Shown: positions 44,417 through 55,397, counted from the stretch's first letter. The stretch is DNA of 64,000 nt from Halopiger aswanensis (GCF_003610195.1 NZ_RAPO01000002.1:620001-684000), one strand, 5' to 3'. Numbers and translations: made by a program. Notes: generated by a model from the letters alone, not told the origin.

Positions 44417-47400
44417 TCACGCAGTCGCGGTGCTCGCGCTCGAGTCGACTTCTCGACGCGCCGCCAGGAGATGCCGTATTGCCCCCGCCGTAAACGCCAG
44501 CGCACCCAGGATCATCGGCGTGTCGCCCAGCGTTCGGGCCCACAGCAGCGTCTGGATGCGGTCCCGCTCGTAGAACTCGAGGCTCCGCGCGGCGGCGTAC
44601 CCCTCCTGGAACGCCGTCCGCAACTGCAGGAAGCCGATCGGCAGCAGGGAGGCGATCGACATGACCGCGAGGCCGACGTTGGTCAGCCAGAACGCGGCGC
44701 GGAACCACGTCGGTTGCCACGCGGCTTCGGGCGTAACCACCCGCAGGATGTAGGTGCCGAGCCCCAGCGCCAGCAGGCCGAAGGCGCCGAACGTCGCCGT
44801 GTGGCCGTGCGCGACGGTCAGGTAGGTCCCGTGCTCGTAGTAGTTGATCACCGGCAGGTTGATGAAGAAGCCGAGCACCCCGCCGCCGACGAAGTTCCAG
44901 ACGCTCGAGCCGACGATAAAGAGCAGCGGCAGCGTGTAGGGGAACTCCTCGCCCTGGGCCCGCAGCGTCCGGTACTCGCCGAAACTGCGGTAGAGGACGA
45001 ACACGAGCGGGACGAACTCGAGCGTCGAGAACGTCGTCCCGATCGGCACCCAGACGTCGGGGAGACCGACCCACCAGTAGTGGTGAGAGACGCCGACGAT
45101 GCCGGCGGCCATGATGGCGAACACCTCGAAGAGGATCGCCTGCTCGGCGTCGGCGCGCTCCAGCAGGTCCATCGAGACCAGCGCGACGGCCACGATGGCA
45201 GTGACGAAGAACTCGAAGACGCCCTCGACCCACATGTGGACGACCCACCAGCGCCAGAACTCCGTCACCGCGATGTTCGTCTCCGGCGTGTAGAGCATGC
45301 TCGCGCCGAAGAGGAGGGCGATCGAGCCGCCGGCGTAGGTCATGAAGTGGCCCAGCCCGGTCGGCGGTTCGTCGAGCCGGCGGACGCTCCGGAGCACGAG
45401 GCCGGTCCAGCCGACCAGCGCGGCGAGCAGGGATACCTTCCAGATGCGGCCGGTCTCTAAGTACTCCAGTCCCTCGGAGCCGAGCAACCACCAGAGTTCG
45501 CCGTCCTCCGGGCTTCCGAACGCTCCTCGCATGCTAAGCCAGACGCAGGCGAAGGCCCCGACCGTGACGACGACGAGCGCGCCCAGCAGGGCGGTCGCCC
45601 CTTCGGCCTGCCGGGGCGGATCCTCGTCGGCGAACAGGCCCGGCAGGAAGAGCCCACCGGCGAGCCACAGCGTCGTGATCCAGAGGATGCCGAGGTTGAT
45701 GTGCCAGGTGCGGCCGACCGAGAACGGCAGCACGGAGACGAGGTCGATTCCCAACTTCTCGCCGATGCCGTAGAACCCGGTCCGCTCGACGTAGTAGTGC
45801 GCGAGGTAGGCGCCGACGAGCACCTGCGCGAGGAACAGCGCACCGGCGACGGGGACGTACCGCGCCGCGGCGTACTGCGCGGGCGTGATCGACACCGAAT
45901 CGGGCGCGGGAACGTCGACGAGTTCGGTCGTCGGCTCGGCGAAGTCGAAGCTGTGGTAGGCCCAGACGCCCGCGCCGCCGCCGGCGACCAGCAGGACCAC
46001 GCTGATCGTGCTCCAGACCAGCACCTGCCCCGTCGGCCGGTTGCCGCTGCCCGGCACCGGCGGCCAGTCGTTCGTGTAGGAGTGGTCCGAGCCGGGTCGG
46101 TCGGTGTGGGCCATCCACGCCGTCCAGCAGGCGAAGTCCGCGATCCGCGCGGCCTGCGAGGCCGACTCGACGAACCCCGCCGGCACGCCGCGCTCGGGCG
46201 ACCCGGCGTGATAGCGGTCGACGTACTCGTTCCGAATCCGGCGGTGCGCGTAAGCCTCCGCCGCCGAGTAGCGCGCGATCGCACCCTCGGGCGCGTCGTT
46301 CTCGAGTTCGCGCTCGACGCGGTCCGCGACGGCAGCCTGCCCGTCCGCCGACAGCTCCTCGAACGAACCGGCCCCTCGCTGGCGCGCGTAGTACTCGCGC
46401 ATGAACTCGGTCTTCAACTCGAGCGCGTCGGCGGTGATGTCGACCCCGAAGTACGAGCCGTTGCCCAGCACGGAGCCGTGGTTCATGAGCCCGTTCGCCT
46501 GGAAGGCTTTCTTTCCCTGCCGGACCTGCTCGGCGGTTACGACGGGCTCCCCGTCTGGCCCCCGAATCTCGTCGGGGATCGGCGGCGCCCGCTGGCGCGA
46601 GAGCCACGCGCCGATCGACATCGCGACGAGGTTGGCGACGAACAGGCCGATCAGCGCCAGCGAGCCCTTCGAGCGCGAGCGAAGCGCCGCAACGCCCGTG
46701 AGATCGAAGCCGTCGTCTCCGTCGCCCTCGAGCAAGAGACTCGAGACGAGTTCGACGAGGGCGCGCTCGATCGGGGTGTCCGAAGCGTCACCGGCACTCG
46801 AAGCCGTCGGACCCAACAGAGAGAGTAACTGGCCGGCGGCCGGATCCAGCCCGCCGTCGTCCGCGAGTAGCGCGAGCATCGTGGCCGCCGCGGTCGCGAC
46901 GGATCGGGGTTGGACGGGCTGGTTCCCTTGAGCGGCGGCATCGGTCCCTCCCTCGAGCGCGGCCCGGTCGGTCTCGGTCGGCGACGCGGGAGACAGTTCG
47001 CGCTCGTTGGGCTCGCTCGAGGACTCGTCCGGCGTTCGCTCGTCTACGAGCCGCGGAATCTCCTCGGTGAGCAGGCGCTCGAGGGCGTGGCCGACGACTA
47101 CAGCGTCGCACTGTCCAATTTCCGCGACGGCTTGCTCGAGCGACTGGTCCGGCTCGAGATCGAGTTCCGTTTGAATCGTTTCGCGCAGCTCCGTGAGGGC
47201 GGCCTCGATCTCGAGCGGGTCCGCAGCCGTGCTGTCATTGGCCGTCGCTGCATCCGGGCTGTCTCCGTCAGTGAGTCGCTCGAGCAACTCGCCTACGTCC
47301 ACATCGCCGTCCAGCCCTACTTCCGTCGCCAGCCGCTCGCGAATCGCGTCCAGCGTCCGCTCGTCCAGTCGCGCTTCGTCGAGGTCGTACCGGCGGACGA

Positions 47401-47680
47401 ACCGCTCGAGGGCGCGATCGATCGGATCGGTCCCGTCGGGGCCGCAGGCCGCCTCCTCGCGGAGGTCCTCGGGCGACCGGCCCGCGGCTCGCTCGCAGAG
47501 TTCGGTTACGGCGCGGTCGACGACCTTATCCCGTGCGCTCTCGAGCCGTTCGCGAGAACGGTCGCAGAGGTCGTCAACGGTTTTCGCCCCGGCCTCGAGG
47601 CGGTCAGTTACGAAATCGGTTCGCCGACGCCACGTCTCTCCGGTGTCATCCCGTGAGAGCAATCGGTCCGTAATGCGCAT
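44417..47680 (-). CDS. norB: Quinol-type nitric oxide reductase with large N-terminal extension
   Basis: This 1087-residue protein is a qNOR-type heme-copper oxidase relative that reduces NO to N2O using quinol electrons. From residue 338 on it is standard NorB: TM1 LALIGLFVANLVAMSIGAW, then RQGKKAFQANGLMNHGSVLGNGSYFGVDITADALELK. The metal-centre ligands are intact: HMWVEGVFEF (FeB His and Glu), SHHYWWVG (FeB His pair), AHGH (heme b3 and heme b His), and an early AHYYVE His. The first 337 residues are an extra soluble acidic, helix-forming region matching no domain I know. The gene lies downstream of the MGMT-like gene. Confidence 0.88.
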   Translation of the reverse strand: MRITDRLLSRDDTGETWRRRTDFVTDRLEAGAKTVDDLCDRSRERLESARDKVVDRAVTELCERAAGRSPEDLREEAACGPDGTDPIDRALERFVRRYDLDEARLDERTLDAIRERLATEVGLDGDVDVGELLERLTDGDSPDAATANDSTAADPLEIEAALTELRETIQTELDLEPDQSLEQAVAEIGQCDAVVVGHALERLLTEEIPRLVDERTPDESSSEPNERELSPASPTETDRAALEGGTDAAAQGNQPVQPRSVATAAATMLALLADDGGLDPAAGQLLSLLGPTASSAGDASDTPIERALVELVSSLLLEGDGDDGFDLTGVAALRSRSKGSLALIGLFVANLVAMSIGAWLSRQRAPPIPDEIRGPDGEPVVTAEQVRQGKKAFQANGLMNHGSVLGNGSYFGVDITADALELKTEFMREYYARQRGAGSFEELSADGQAAVADRVERELENDAPEGAIARYSAAEAYAHRRIRNEYVDRYHAGSPERGVPAGFVESASQAARIADFACWTAWMAHTDRPGSDHSYTNDWPPVPGSGNRPTGQVLVWSTISVVLLVAGGGAGVWAYHSFDFAEPTTELVDVPAPDSVSITPAQYAAARYVPVAGALFLAQVLVGAYLAHYYVERTGFYGIGEKLGIDLVSVLPFSVGRTWHINLGILWITTLWLAGGLFLPGLFADEDPPRQAEGATALLGALVVVTVGAFACVWLSMRGAFGSPEDGELWWLLGSEGLEYLETGRIWKVSLLAALVGWTGLVLRSVRRLDEPPTGLGHFMTYAGGSIALLFGASMLYTPETNIAVTEFWRWWVVHMWVEGVFEFFVTAIVAVALVSMDLLERADAEQAILFEVFAIMAAGIVGVSHHYWWVGLPDVWVPIGTTFSTLEFVPLVFVLYRSFGEYRTLRAQGEEFPYTLPLLFIVGSSVWNFVGGGVLGFFINLPVINYYEHGTYLTVAHGHTATFGAFGLLALGLGTYILRVVTPEAAWQPTWFRAAFWLTNVGLAVMSIASLLPIGFLQLRTAFQEGYAAARSLEFYERDRIQTLLWARTLGDTPMILGALAFTAGAIRHLLAARREVDSSASTATA

Positions 47681-47836
47681 GTTGCGGCCTCGTTCGGCGT
47701 AGCTACTAGGGCCCGAGACCGCACCGTAAGCGTGGACGTGTCAGTCGCCGGCGGTTTATCCCGCCGACTGTGGCGATCGCTAACCCGAAATAAAATGAAG
47801 GGGACAGTCGGTTTCGGAGAACGAGCGGTTGTGCCG

Positions 47837-48307
47837 TTACAGCCCCTCGAGCGACCGCAGCTTCTGCTCGACCGCCGGCGGCGCGGCACTGGGGCCGTCA
47901 CGGACACGATGGTCCGGGATCAACAGCGGTGCCGGGTTGTTGTCCAGCGCCGTCCGGACAAGTGTCAGATCATCCTCGTCGTCCGGGTCGAGTTCCGGCG
48001 TCATTCGAGCCAGCGCCTTCACGTCGACCTGGTCGCCGTAGGGAATCTCCCGGACCTGCTCGAGCACGGCCCGCTGGTCGGTCGGGACCGTCAGCGCGAC
48101 CTGTACGTCGTCGAAGTCGACCTCCTCAAGGCCCTCGAGGTACTCGAAAATACGGTCGAGGACGGGGTGTTCGTCCTCGGCGTCGGCCTCGGGCGTGTCG
48201 GGGAAGTCGACGCTCAGGACGCGTCCGCTGGCGGCGCCGAGTTGCACGTACCGGTCGAGATACGACGATTCCCGCGCGTAGATTCCGGCCTCCGTGACGT
48301 CCTCCAT
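47837..48307 (-). CDS. MGMT-like protein lacking the catalytic cysteine
   Basis: This 156-residue protein matches the O6-alkylguanine-DNA alkyltransferase C-terminal domain. The segment IPYGDQVDVKALARMT is the start of the DNA-binding HTH, LVRTALDNNPAPLLIPDHRVRDGP is the active-site loop and the tail EQKLRSLEGL fits. In alkyltransferases the loop is PCHRV; here the Cys is Asp132 (PDHRV). It cannot transfer alkyl groups in the known way, so it resembles ATL proteins that mark lesions for other repair. The TATA-like GGTTATTC at about 48330 gives a leaderless start. Confidence 0.8.
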   Translation of the reverse strand: MEDVTEAGIYARESSYLDRYVQLGAASGRVLSVDFPDTPEADAEDEHPVLDRIFEYLEGLEEVDFDDVQVALTVPTDQRAVLEQVREIPYGDQVDVKALARMTPELDPDDEDDLTLVRTALDNNPAPLLIPDHRVRDGPSAAPPAVEQKLRSLEGL

Positions 48308-48401
48308 GCGCGAGCGTAGGGCACGCCGGTTTGAATAACCGCCGGTCGCGGCCCGGACGCGTTCGCTCGAGCGCCCGCGGCGGGCGGATGGCGCAAGCCT
48401 T

Positions 48402-48429
48402 TTGTACATATGAGTACGTCGATGTACAA
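48402..48429 (+). promoter_or_regulatory. TRP-box-like inverted repeat in the trp promoter
   Basis: TTGTACAT (48402-48409) and ATGTACAA (48422-48429) form a perfect 8-base inverted repeat with a 12-base spacer. Each arm contains TGTACA, the box bound by the TrpY repressor in Methanothermobacter. The left arm overlaps the likely TATA region (about 48400-48407) and the right arm ends two bases before ATG 48432. Repression by TATA occlusion would follow. Whether a TrpY-type regulator exists in this genome is not shown. Confidence 0.6.
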
Positions 48430-48431
48430 CA

Positions 48432-49298
48432 ATGAACTCTGGAACGGAGCTCGCGCCCGCGGTGGCGTCGATCCTCGAGGCCGCCCGGGAGCGCTCTGGC
48501 GGCGAGACCGCCGTCGACGTGGACGCGCGGTCGCTGCCCGATGCGATCGCGAGTGCGGAGGCGGACGGCCGCGTCCCGGTGATCGCGGAGGTCAAGCCGA
48601 CGAGTCCAACGGCCGAGGGAACACGGGACGACGATCCCGTCGAACTGGCCGAGGCGATGGTCGAGGGCGGCGCAGCGGCGATTTCGGTGCTCACTGAGCC
48701 CTCGCACTTCGGCGGCTCGCCCGAGGCGCTGACCCGCGTCCGCGAAGCCGTCGACGTCCCCGTCCTCCGGAAGGACTTCGTCCTCGAGGAAGCACAAATG
48801 GACGTCGTCGAGGCCGACCTCCTCCTGCTGATCGCCCGCTTCGTGGACGATCTCGAGGGACTAATCGGGGCCGCCCGCGAGCGCGGATTCCAACCGCTCG
48901 TGGAGGTTCACGACCGCGAAGAGCTTGAGGCCGCGCTCGAGGCGGGGGCGGCGATCATCGGCGTCAACAACCGGGATCTGGCGCGACTCGAGGTGGACCT
49001 CGAAACCTTCGAGTCGGTCGCGCCCCATGCGAGGCGCATGACGCGCCTCGATGAGTCGAGCGGCGAAGCCGCGAGACCCGCTCCCGATGACGTGACGCTG
49101 ATCGCCGAAAGCGGCGTCTCGAGTCCGGCGGACGTGCGCCGGATGCGCGAGGCGGGCGCGGACGCCCTGCTGGTCGGCAGCGCCGTCATGGACCACGGCG
49201 CGGCCGACAGCGACGTCGCCGCGAACACGCGGCGGCTGACGCGGGCGGAAGCAACGGGCGAGACGAGCGACGACGACGGCGACGGCAACGGAGACTGA
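48432..49298 (+). CDS. trpC: Indole-3-glycerol phosphate synthase
   Basis: This 288-residue TIM-barrel enzyme closes the indole ring in tryptophan synthesis from CdRP. Motifs are [10 protein letters not shown] (the catalytic Lys), [38 protein letters not shown] and [17 protein letters not shown] short acidic insertion lies near residues 215-222. It is the first gene of a trpC-trpB-trpA-ADH synthase operon, six bases ahead of trpB, behind the TRP-box-like promoter. No trpD/E/F/G lies in the window. Confidence 0.95.
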   Translation: MNSGTELAPAVASILEAARERSGGETAVDVDARSLPDAIASAEADGRVPVIAEVKPTSPTAEGTRDDDPVELAEAMVEGGAAAISVLTEPSHFGGSPEALTRVREAVDVPVLRKDFVLEEAQMDVVEADLLLLIARFVDDLEGLIGAARERGFQPLVEVHDREELEAALEAGAAIIGVNNRDLARLEVDLETFESVAPHARRMTRLDESSGEAARPAPDDVTLIAESGVSSPADVRRMREAGADALLVGSAVMDHGAADSDVAANTRRLTRAEATGETSDDDGDGNGD

Positions 49299-49304
49299 TA
49301 CGAC

Positions 49305-50623
<1,319 letters not shown>

Positions 50624-50627
<4 letters not shown>

Positions 50628-51493
50628 GCGACACACCCGGCGAGTACGACAGCGACGTCGAGGCCGCCATCCGCGAGAACCACCCCGCGCTGATCACCTA
50701 CATCACCGCAGGCGATCCCTCCCTCGAGGACACCAAGGAGTACGTCGAGGCGCTCGATCGCGGCGGCTCGGACCTGATCGAACTCGGCCTCCCGTTCTCG
50801 GAGCCGATCGCGGAGGGCCAGACGATCCAGGCCGCGATCAACCGCGCGCTCGAGGCCGGCACGACCCCCGAGGGCTTCTTCGAGTTGGTCGACGACCTCG
50901 AGACGGAGGCGCCGCTGCTGGTGATGACGTACTACAATATGATCCTGCAGTACGGCGACGAACCCGATGTGCGGCCGTTCGTGGAGCGTGCTGCAGAGGC
51001 CGGGCTGTCGGGCATCATCGTCCCCGACCTCCCCGCCGAGGAGGCCGATCCCCTTCGCGACGCCTGCGACGACCACGGGCTCGATCTCGTCTTCATCATC
51101 GCGCCGACGACCGAGGGCCAGCGCCTCGACGACATCATGTCCCAGGTCTCGGGCTTCGCCTACGTGCAGGCCCGCCTCGGCACGACCGGGGCGCGCGCGA
51201 ACGTCTCGACGGCGACCCACGACAGCCTCGCGCGCCTCTCCGAGTACGACGTCCCCAAGGCCGTCGGCTTCGGCGTCAGCGAGGGCGACCACGCCGCGGA
51301 GATCGTCGAGGCCGGCGCCGACGGCGTGATCGTCGGCAGCGCCTTAGTCGATATCGTCGCGAGCAGCGACGAGACCGCCGAAGCCGTCGAGCGCCTCGAG
51401 GCCAAAGCGGCCGAACTCAAGGACGGTGCGCGCCGCGGCGCGGACTCTATCACGGTCGATGCGGAAGATGCACCGGAACCGGAACAGCAATAA
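50624..51493 (+). CDS. trpA: Tryptophan synthase alpha subunit
   Basis: This 289-residue TIM barrel cleaves indole-3-glycerol phosphate to indole, which passes to TrpB. Typical pieces are [37 protein letters not shown] (catalytic Glu), [15 protein letters not shown] (catalytic Asp), [16 protein letters not shown] and [15 protein letters not shown]. The GTG at 50624 overlaps the trpB stop. The C-terminus has an Ala/Glu extension. The next gene begins 25 bases on. Confidence 0.95.
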
Positions 51494-51518
51494 CTGCAAG
51501 CTTGCTACACACTCGCAA

Positions 51519-52319
51519 ATGACCACCGCCACCGGAATCGACGCACGACTCGAGCGAATCGGTACAGACGGGAACTACGTCATCGTCCCGATGGACCACG
51601 GGATCACGATGGGCGCCGTACAGGGCCTGAAGGACATCGAATCGACGATCGACGGCGTAACCAGCGGCGGCGCGGACGCCGTCCTCACGCAGAAGGGGAT
51701 CGCGCCCCGCGTCCACGAGAACAAGAACGGCAAGGGGTACATCGTCCACCTCAACGGCTCGACGACGATCGGCCCCGACGAGAACGATAAACGGATGACC
51801 GGCACGGTCGAGGAGGCCGTCCGCGCCGGCGCCGACGCCGTCTCCTTCCACATCAACGTCGGCTCCGACCACGAGCCCGACCAGATCACGCAGCTCTCGG
51901 AAGTGACGGCGGAGGCCGAACGGCTCGGCATGCCGGTCCTCGCGATGGCTTACGCGCGCGGTCCGGGCGTCGACCCCGAGGACCCCGAAGCGCTGGGGCA
52001 CGCCGTCCGACTCGCCGAGGAACTCGGCGCCGACATCGTCAAGACGGGCTACAGCGGCGACGCCGAGAGCTTCCAGCACGTCGTCGAATCGACCCGCCTG
52101 CCGGTCATCATCGCCGGCGGTTCCAAGGGCAGCGACCGCGAGACGATCGAAATGGTCCGCGGCACGATGGACGCCGGCGGCGCGGGCATCTCGATGGGCC
52201 GCTCGATCTTCCAGCACGAGGACCCCGAAGCCATCGCGACGGCCGTCTCGGGCGTCGTCCACGACGATCTCTCGACCGAGGAGGCGCTGCGCCGGGCCGG
52301 CCTCGCGCTCGAGGCCTGA
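51519..52319 (+). CDS. 2-Amino-3,7-dideoxy-D-threo-hept-6-ulosonate (ADH) synthase
   Basis: This 266-residue class I aldolase makes the ADH intermediate of the archaeal shikimate pathway that DHQ synthase II then uses. Signature stretches are VIVPMDHGITMGAVQGLKDI, KGIAPRVHENKNGKGYIVHLNGSTTIGPDENDK, and GADIVKTGYSGD with Schiff-base Lys175. It is highly similar to archaeal FBP aldolase, so FBP aldolase cannot be fully excluded. Placement behind trpCBA and the presence of DHQ synthase II in this window support the ADH role. Confidence 0.88.
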   Translation: MTTATGIDARLERIGTDGNYVIVPMDHGITMGAVQGLKDIESTIDGVTSGGADAVLTQKGIAPRVHENKNGKGYIVHLNGSTTIGPDENDKRMTGTVEEAVRAGADAVSFHINVGSDHEPDQITQLSEVTAEAERLGMPVLAMAYARGPGVDPEDPEALGHAVRLAEELGADIVKTGYSGDAESFQHVVESTRLPVIIAGGSKGSDRETIEMVRGTMDAGGAGISMGRSIFQHEDPEAIATAVSGVVHDDLSTEEALRRAGLALEA

Positions 52320-52465
52320 GATCTGACGCGGTCACTGCTGTACACGTTCACGTCGCCGTTCGTCGGTTCGATCTCGTCTTCTATCGCCGTCCTCGACGCC
52401 GCACCAGCGACGGCAGTGACGAGCGTGTCCAACAGTTATCCGCATCACGGTCGTAGTCGGTCGCC

Positions 52466-53062
52466 GTGACGCGACGGACGCTTACGACGCAACCCCTCGA
52501 GCGGACCGACACGGGACACTACTCCGAACTGCTGTACGACGACGGGGCGAACGACGACGTGCTGATCTGCGCCGCTCACGGCGGCGAAGTTGAGCCCGGC
52601 ACCGCTGAAGCGGCGATGGAACTCGCCGGCCGACTCGAGGACGCCACCTGCTGGGCCTGTCTCGGGTACGACGACGAACGGCGGGCGTTCGACCTCTACC
52701 ATCCGCCCTCGAGTTCCTTCGTCCCCGACGACTACCCGCTGCTCGGCCGAATCGCGGATCGGGGGTTCGAGACGGTGATCAGCCTCCACGGACTGGGCGA
52801 CGACCGGGTGATCGTCGGCGGCGGAATCGACGCCGACGTCAAGCACCGCGTGCAGGACCGACTCGACGACGCCGTTACGCATCCCGTCGAGACGGCGTCC
52901 GACGGGCCGTACGGCGGCGTGAGTCCGGACAACTTCGTCAACTGGCTCGCGCGGGACGGCCGAGGCGGCCTCCAGCTCGAGCAGAGCCTCGCCGTGCGCA
53001 GGGCCGAACGCGACGCCGTCGTCGACGAGTTAGCGTCGCTGGTCGACGGCGGTCTCCGCTGA
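52466..53062 (+). CDS. Poly-gamma-glutamate hydrolase-family protein
   Basis: This 198-residue protein resembles the YwqC/DUF867 family whose members cleave poly-gamma-glutamate. The metal-site region ICAAHGGEVEPGTAEAAMELAGRL carries conserved His and Glu, and VISLHGLGDDRVIVGGGID and GVSPDNFVNWLA follow. The start is GTG 52466. There is no signal peptide, so it may act inside the cell. Some haloarchaea (Natrialba) make poly-glutamate; a link here is not shown. Confidence 0.78.
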   Translation: MTRRTLTTQPLERTDTGHYSELLYDDGANDDVLICAAHGGEVEPGTAEAAMELAGRLEDATCWACLGYDDERRAFDLYHPPSSSFVPDDYPLLGRIADRGFETVISLHGLGDDRVIVGGGIDADVKHRVQDRLDDAVTHPVETASDGPYGGVSPDNFVNWLARDGRGGLQLEQSLAVRRAERDAVVDELASLVDGGLR

Positions 53063-53157
53063 TCTGGTCGGACGACCGTCGCAGTCTTTCGATCGGGAAG
53101 CTGCTGAAAACGGTATCGCGGTAAACATTTAATCGGGGTGAGCCCTTACGTCCGACC

Positions 53158-53784
53158 ATGCTTGACGCCCTTCTGGGGAACGTGCCGCTCTTGCTCCTCT
53201 CGGTGGGTCTCGTGTTGATGCTGCTCGAGGCCCTCTCGCCGGGCGCGCACCTCATCGTCATCGGGGTTGCGCTGGTCGGTGCGGGACTGATCGGGATGCT
53301 CGTGCCGCTCACGCTGAGCCCGATCGTCCTGGCCGCGCTGACGCTCGTGATCGGGCTCGCCGCGGCGTACGTCTACCGCGAGTTCGACTTCTACGGCGGG
53401 AAGGGAACCGCTCAGACGACGGACTCGGACTCCCTCGCCGGCGCGACCGGCTACGCTACCGAGCGCATCACGACGCGAGACGGCGAGGTGAAACTCGACG
53501 AGGGCGGCTTCGCCCCCTACTACAGCGCCCGAACCTCGAGCGGGACCATCGAGGAGGGCGAGGAGATCATCGTGATCGATCCCGGCGGCGGCAACGTGCT
53601 CACCGTCGAATCGCTGGGTGCGATTGGCGAGGACGAGATCGACCGCGCGCTCGCCAAAGACGCGGCAAACAACGCCACGAATGCCGATTCGAACACCAGC
53701 GCCGACACCGGCAGTCCGCTCGAGGACTCGGGGAACGCGAATGCGAACCCCGAGCGGGAGACGGAAACCGAAAAATCGAGTTAG
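53158..53784 (+). CDS. NfeD-family membrane protein
   Basis: This 208-residue protein has an N-terminal membrane block of two to three segments (about residues 5-75). An OB-fold-like soluble domain (YYSARTSSGTIEEGEEIIVIDPGGGNVLTVESLG) follows, with an acidic Asn-rich C-terminal tail. NfeD proteins partner with stomatin-type SPFH proteins in membrane microdomains. In this window the stomatin gene lies 1.7 kb downstream, with a transporter gene between. A TATA-like ATTTAAT before ATG 53158 predicts a leaderless message. Confidence 0.87.
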   Translation: MLDALLGNVPLLLLSVGLVLMLLEALSPGAHLIVIGVALVGAGLIGMLVPLTLSPIVLAALTLVIGLAAAYVYREFDFYGGKGTAQTTDSDSLAGATGYATERITTRDGEVKLDEGGFAPYYSARTSSGTIEEGEEIIVIDPGGGNVLTVESLGAIGEDEIDRALAKDAANNATNADSNTSADTGSPLEDSGNANANPERETETEKSS

Positions 53785-53999
53785 ATCTCTACCGGGCTCG
53801 TTGTGCGGACGGCCCCGAAGGCACCGCTAGCTCCGCTGCGTTCTCGATATCTCGTCGTTCGCTCTCGAGCATGCAGTATGGCGTGCGAGAGCCGGTGTGT
53901 TCTTCCTATCCTCCTATCGGATTCAAAATCATTATTGACCGCAGTACGGGAGTCGAATCAACACCGATTTCCTACTCCAACGGACACGCCTGTACATAG

Positions 54000-55397
54000 A
54001 TGGCTACTCGTGATTCGTGGGTATCGAATATCGGGTTCGTGCTCGCCGCGATCGGCAGCGCAGCCGGTCTCGGGAACATCTGGCGGTTTCCGTGGCTCAC
54101 CGCCGGCAACGGCGGCAGCGCGTTCCTCGTCGTCTACCTGCTCATCGTCGTCGGCGTCGGCGTCCCCGGACTGCTCGCCGAGTTCGTCCTCGGCCGTCGT
54201 GGTCGACAGACCCCGATCGGGGCGCTTCGGTCGCTGACCGCCTCTCGCTGGGGATCGGCGCTGGGGGCGTTCAACGTCGTCACGGCGCTCGTGATCTTCT
54301 CGTTCTACTCGGTGGTTGGCGGCTGGATCCTCCGTTACATGCTGGTCTCGCCGTCAGGGTCGTACTTCGGCCAACCGCAGGCGTACTTCGGGACGGTCAG
54401 CCACGGCCTCCAGGCGGTCGCGTTTCACCTGCTTTTCCTCGGGATCGTCGCTGCGATCGTCTTCTTCGGCGTGAGCCGCGGTATCGAGCGCGCCTCGAAG
54501 GTGATGCTTCCCGCAGTCGTGGTGCTCTTGGTCGGCCTCGCGGTATGGACGGCGACGCAGCCGGGGACCGACGCCGGCTACGCGTTCTACCTCGGTTTCG
54601 ACGCCGACTACCTCGCTGCGAACTTCGCGAGCGTTCTCGGACCCGCGGCGGGCCAGGCGCTGTTTACCCTCTCGCTCGGCACCGGGGCAATGTTGACCTA
54701 CGCGTCCTACCTCGAGGAGGACGTTTCGCTCCCGCGAGATACGCTCGTCATCGCCGTCTCGAACACGTTCATCGGCGTTCTCGCCGGGCTGGTCGTCATC
54801 CCGCTGCTGTTCTCGCAGGGCATCGAGCCCGGACAGGGCGGCCCGGGTGCGCTGTTCGTCGCGCTCGCGACGGCGTTCGCGTCGCTGCCGGGCGGCGCGG
54901 TCGTCGCGACGGCCTTCTTCGGTGCCGTCCTGCTGGCCGCAGTAACCAGCGGGATCAACCTGCTCGAGACGCCGGTCGGGACGCTCGTCGACCACTTCGA
55001 GATGCCGCGGGACCGAGCGACGCTGCTGACGACGCTCCTCGTCGCGGTAACCGGGAGCGGCTTGGCGCTGGCCGGATCGATCTTCCAGTTCGTCTCCGGC
55101 ACGCTCGCGGATCTGCTGTTAACCGTCGGCCTGTTCGCGTTCCTCGCGATCGTCGGCTGGCTACTGCGCGAGGACGCCGTTGCGGAGTTTCGCGTCGGCG
55201 CCGGTCGATTCGCCCCGCTGGCCGAACCGTGGCTGTGGCTGGTGAGTTGGGTGCTGCCGGTCGTCGTCCTGTTCTCGCTGACGAACACGCTCACCTCGCT
55301 TGCCGGCGTCTCGCTGGGTCTCGGCGGTCGGGCGGTCGTCGCCGTCGTCGCGACAGTCTGTTGTCGGCTGGCCGTCGCGGCGCGAGTCGACGGCTAA
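54000..55397 (+). CDS. NSS-family sodium-dependent transporter
   Basis: This 465-residue transporter is of the neurotransmitter:sodium symporter (SNF) family, which imports amino acids or related compounds with Na+. The N-terminal signature IGFVLAAIGSAAGLGNIWRFPWLTAGNGGSAFLVVYLL is intact, and about eleven to twelve membrane segments follow. The later FSLGTGAMLTYASYLEEDVSLPRD motif is typical. A strong TATA-like ATCATTATTG lies about 70 bases upstream. It sits between NfeD and stomatin genes. Confidence 0.92.
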   Translation: MATRDSWVSNIGFVLAAIGSAAGLGNIWRFPWLTAGNGGSAFLVVYLLIVVGVGVPGLLAEFVLGRRGRQTPIGALRSLTASRWGSALGAFNVVTALVIFSFYSVVGGWILRYMLVSPSGSYFGQPQAYFGTVSHGLQAVAFHLLFLGIVAAIVFFGVSRGIERASKVMLPAVVVLLVGLAVWTATQPGTDAGYAFYLGFDADYLAANFASVLGPAAGQALFTLSLGTGAMLTYASYLEEDVSLPRDTLVIAVSNTFIGVLAGLVVIPLLFSQGIEPGQGGPGALFVALATAFASLPGGAVVATAFFGAVLLAAVTSGINLLETPVGTLVDHFEMPRDRATLLTTLLVAVTGSGLALAGSIFQFVSGTLADLLLTVGLFAFLAIVGWLLREDAVAEFRVGAGRFAPLAEPWLWLVSWVLPVVVLFSLTNTLTSLAGVSLGLGGRAVVAVVATVCCRLAVAARVDG

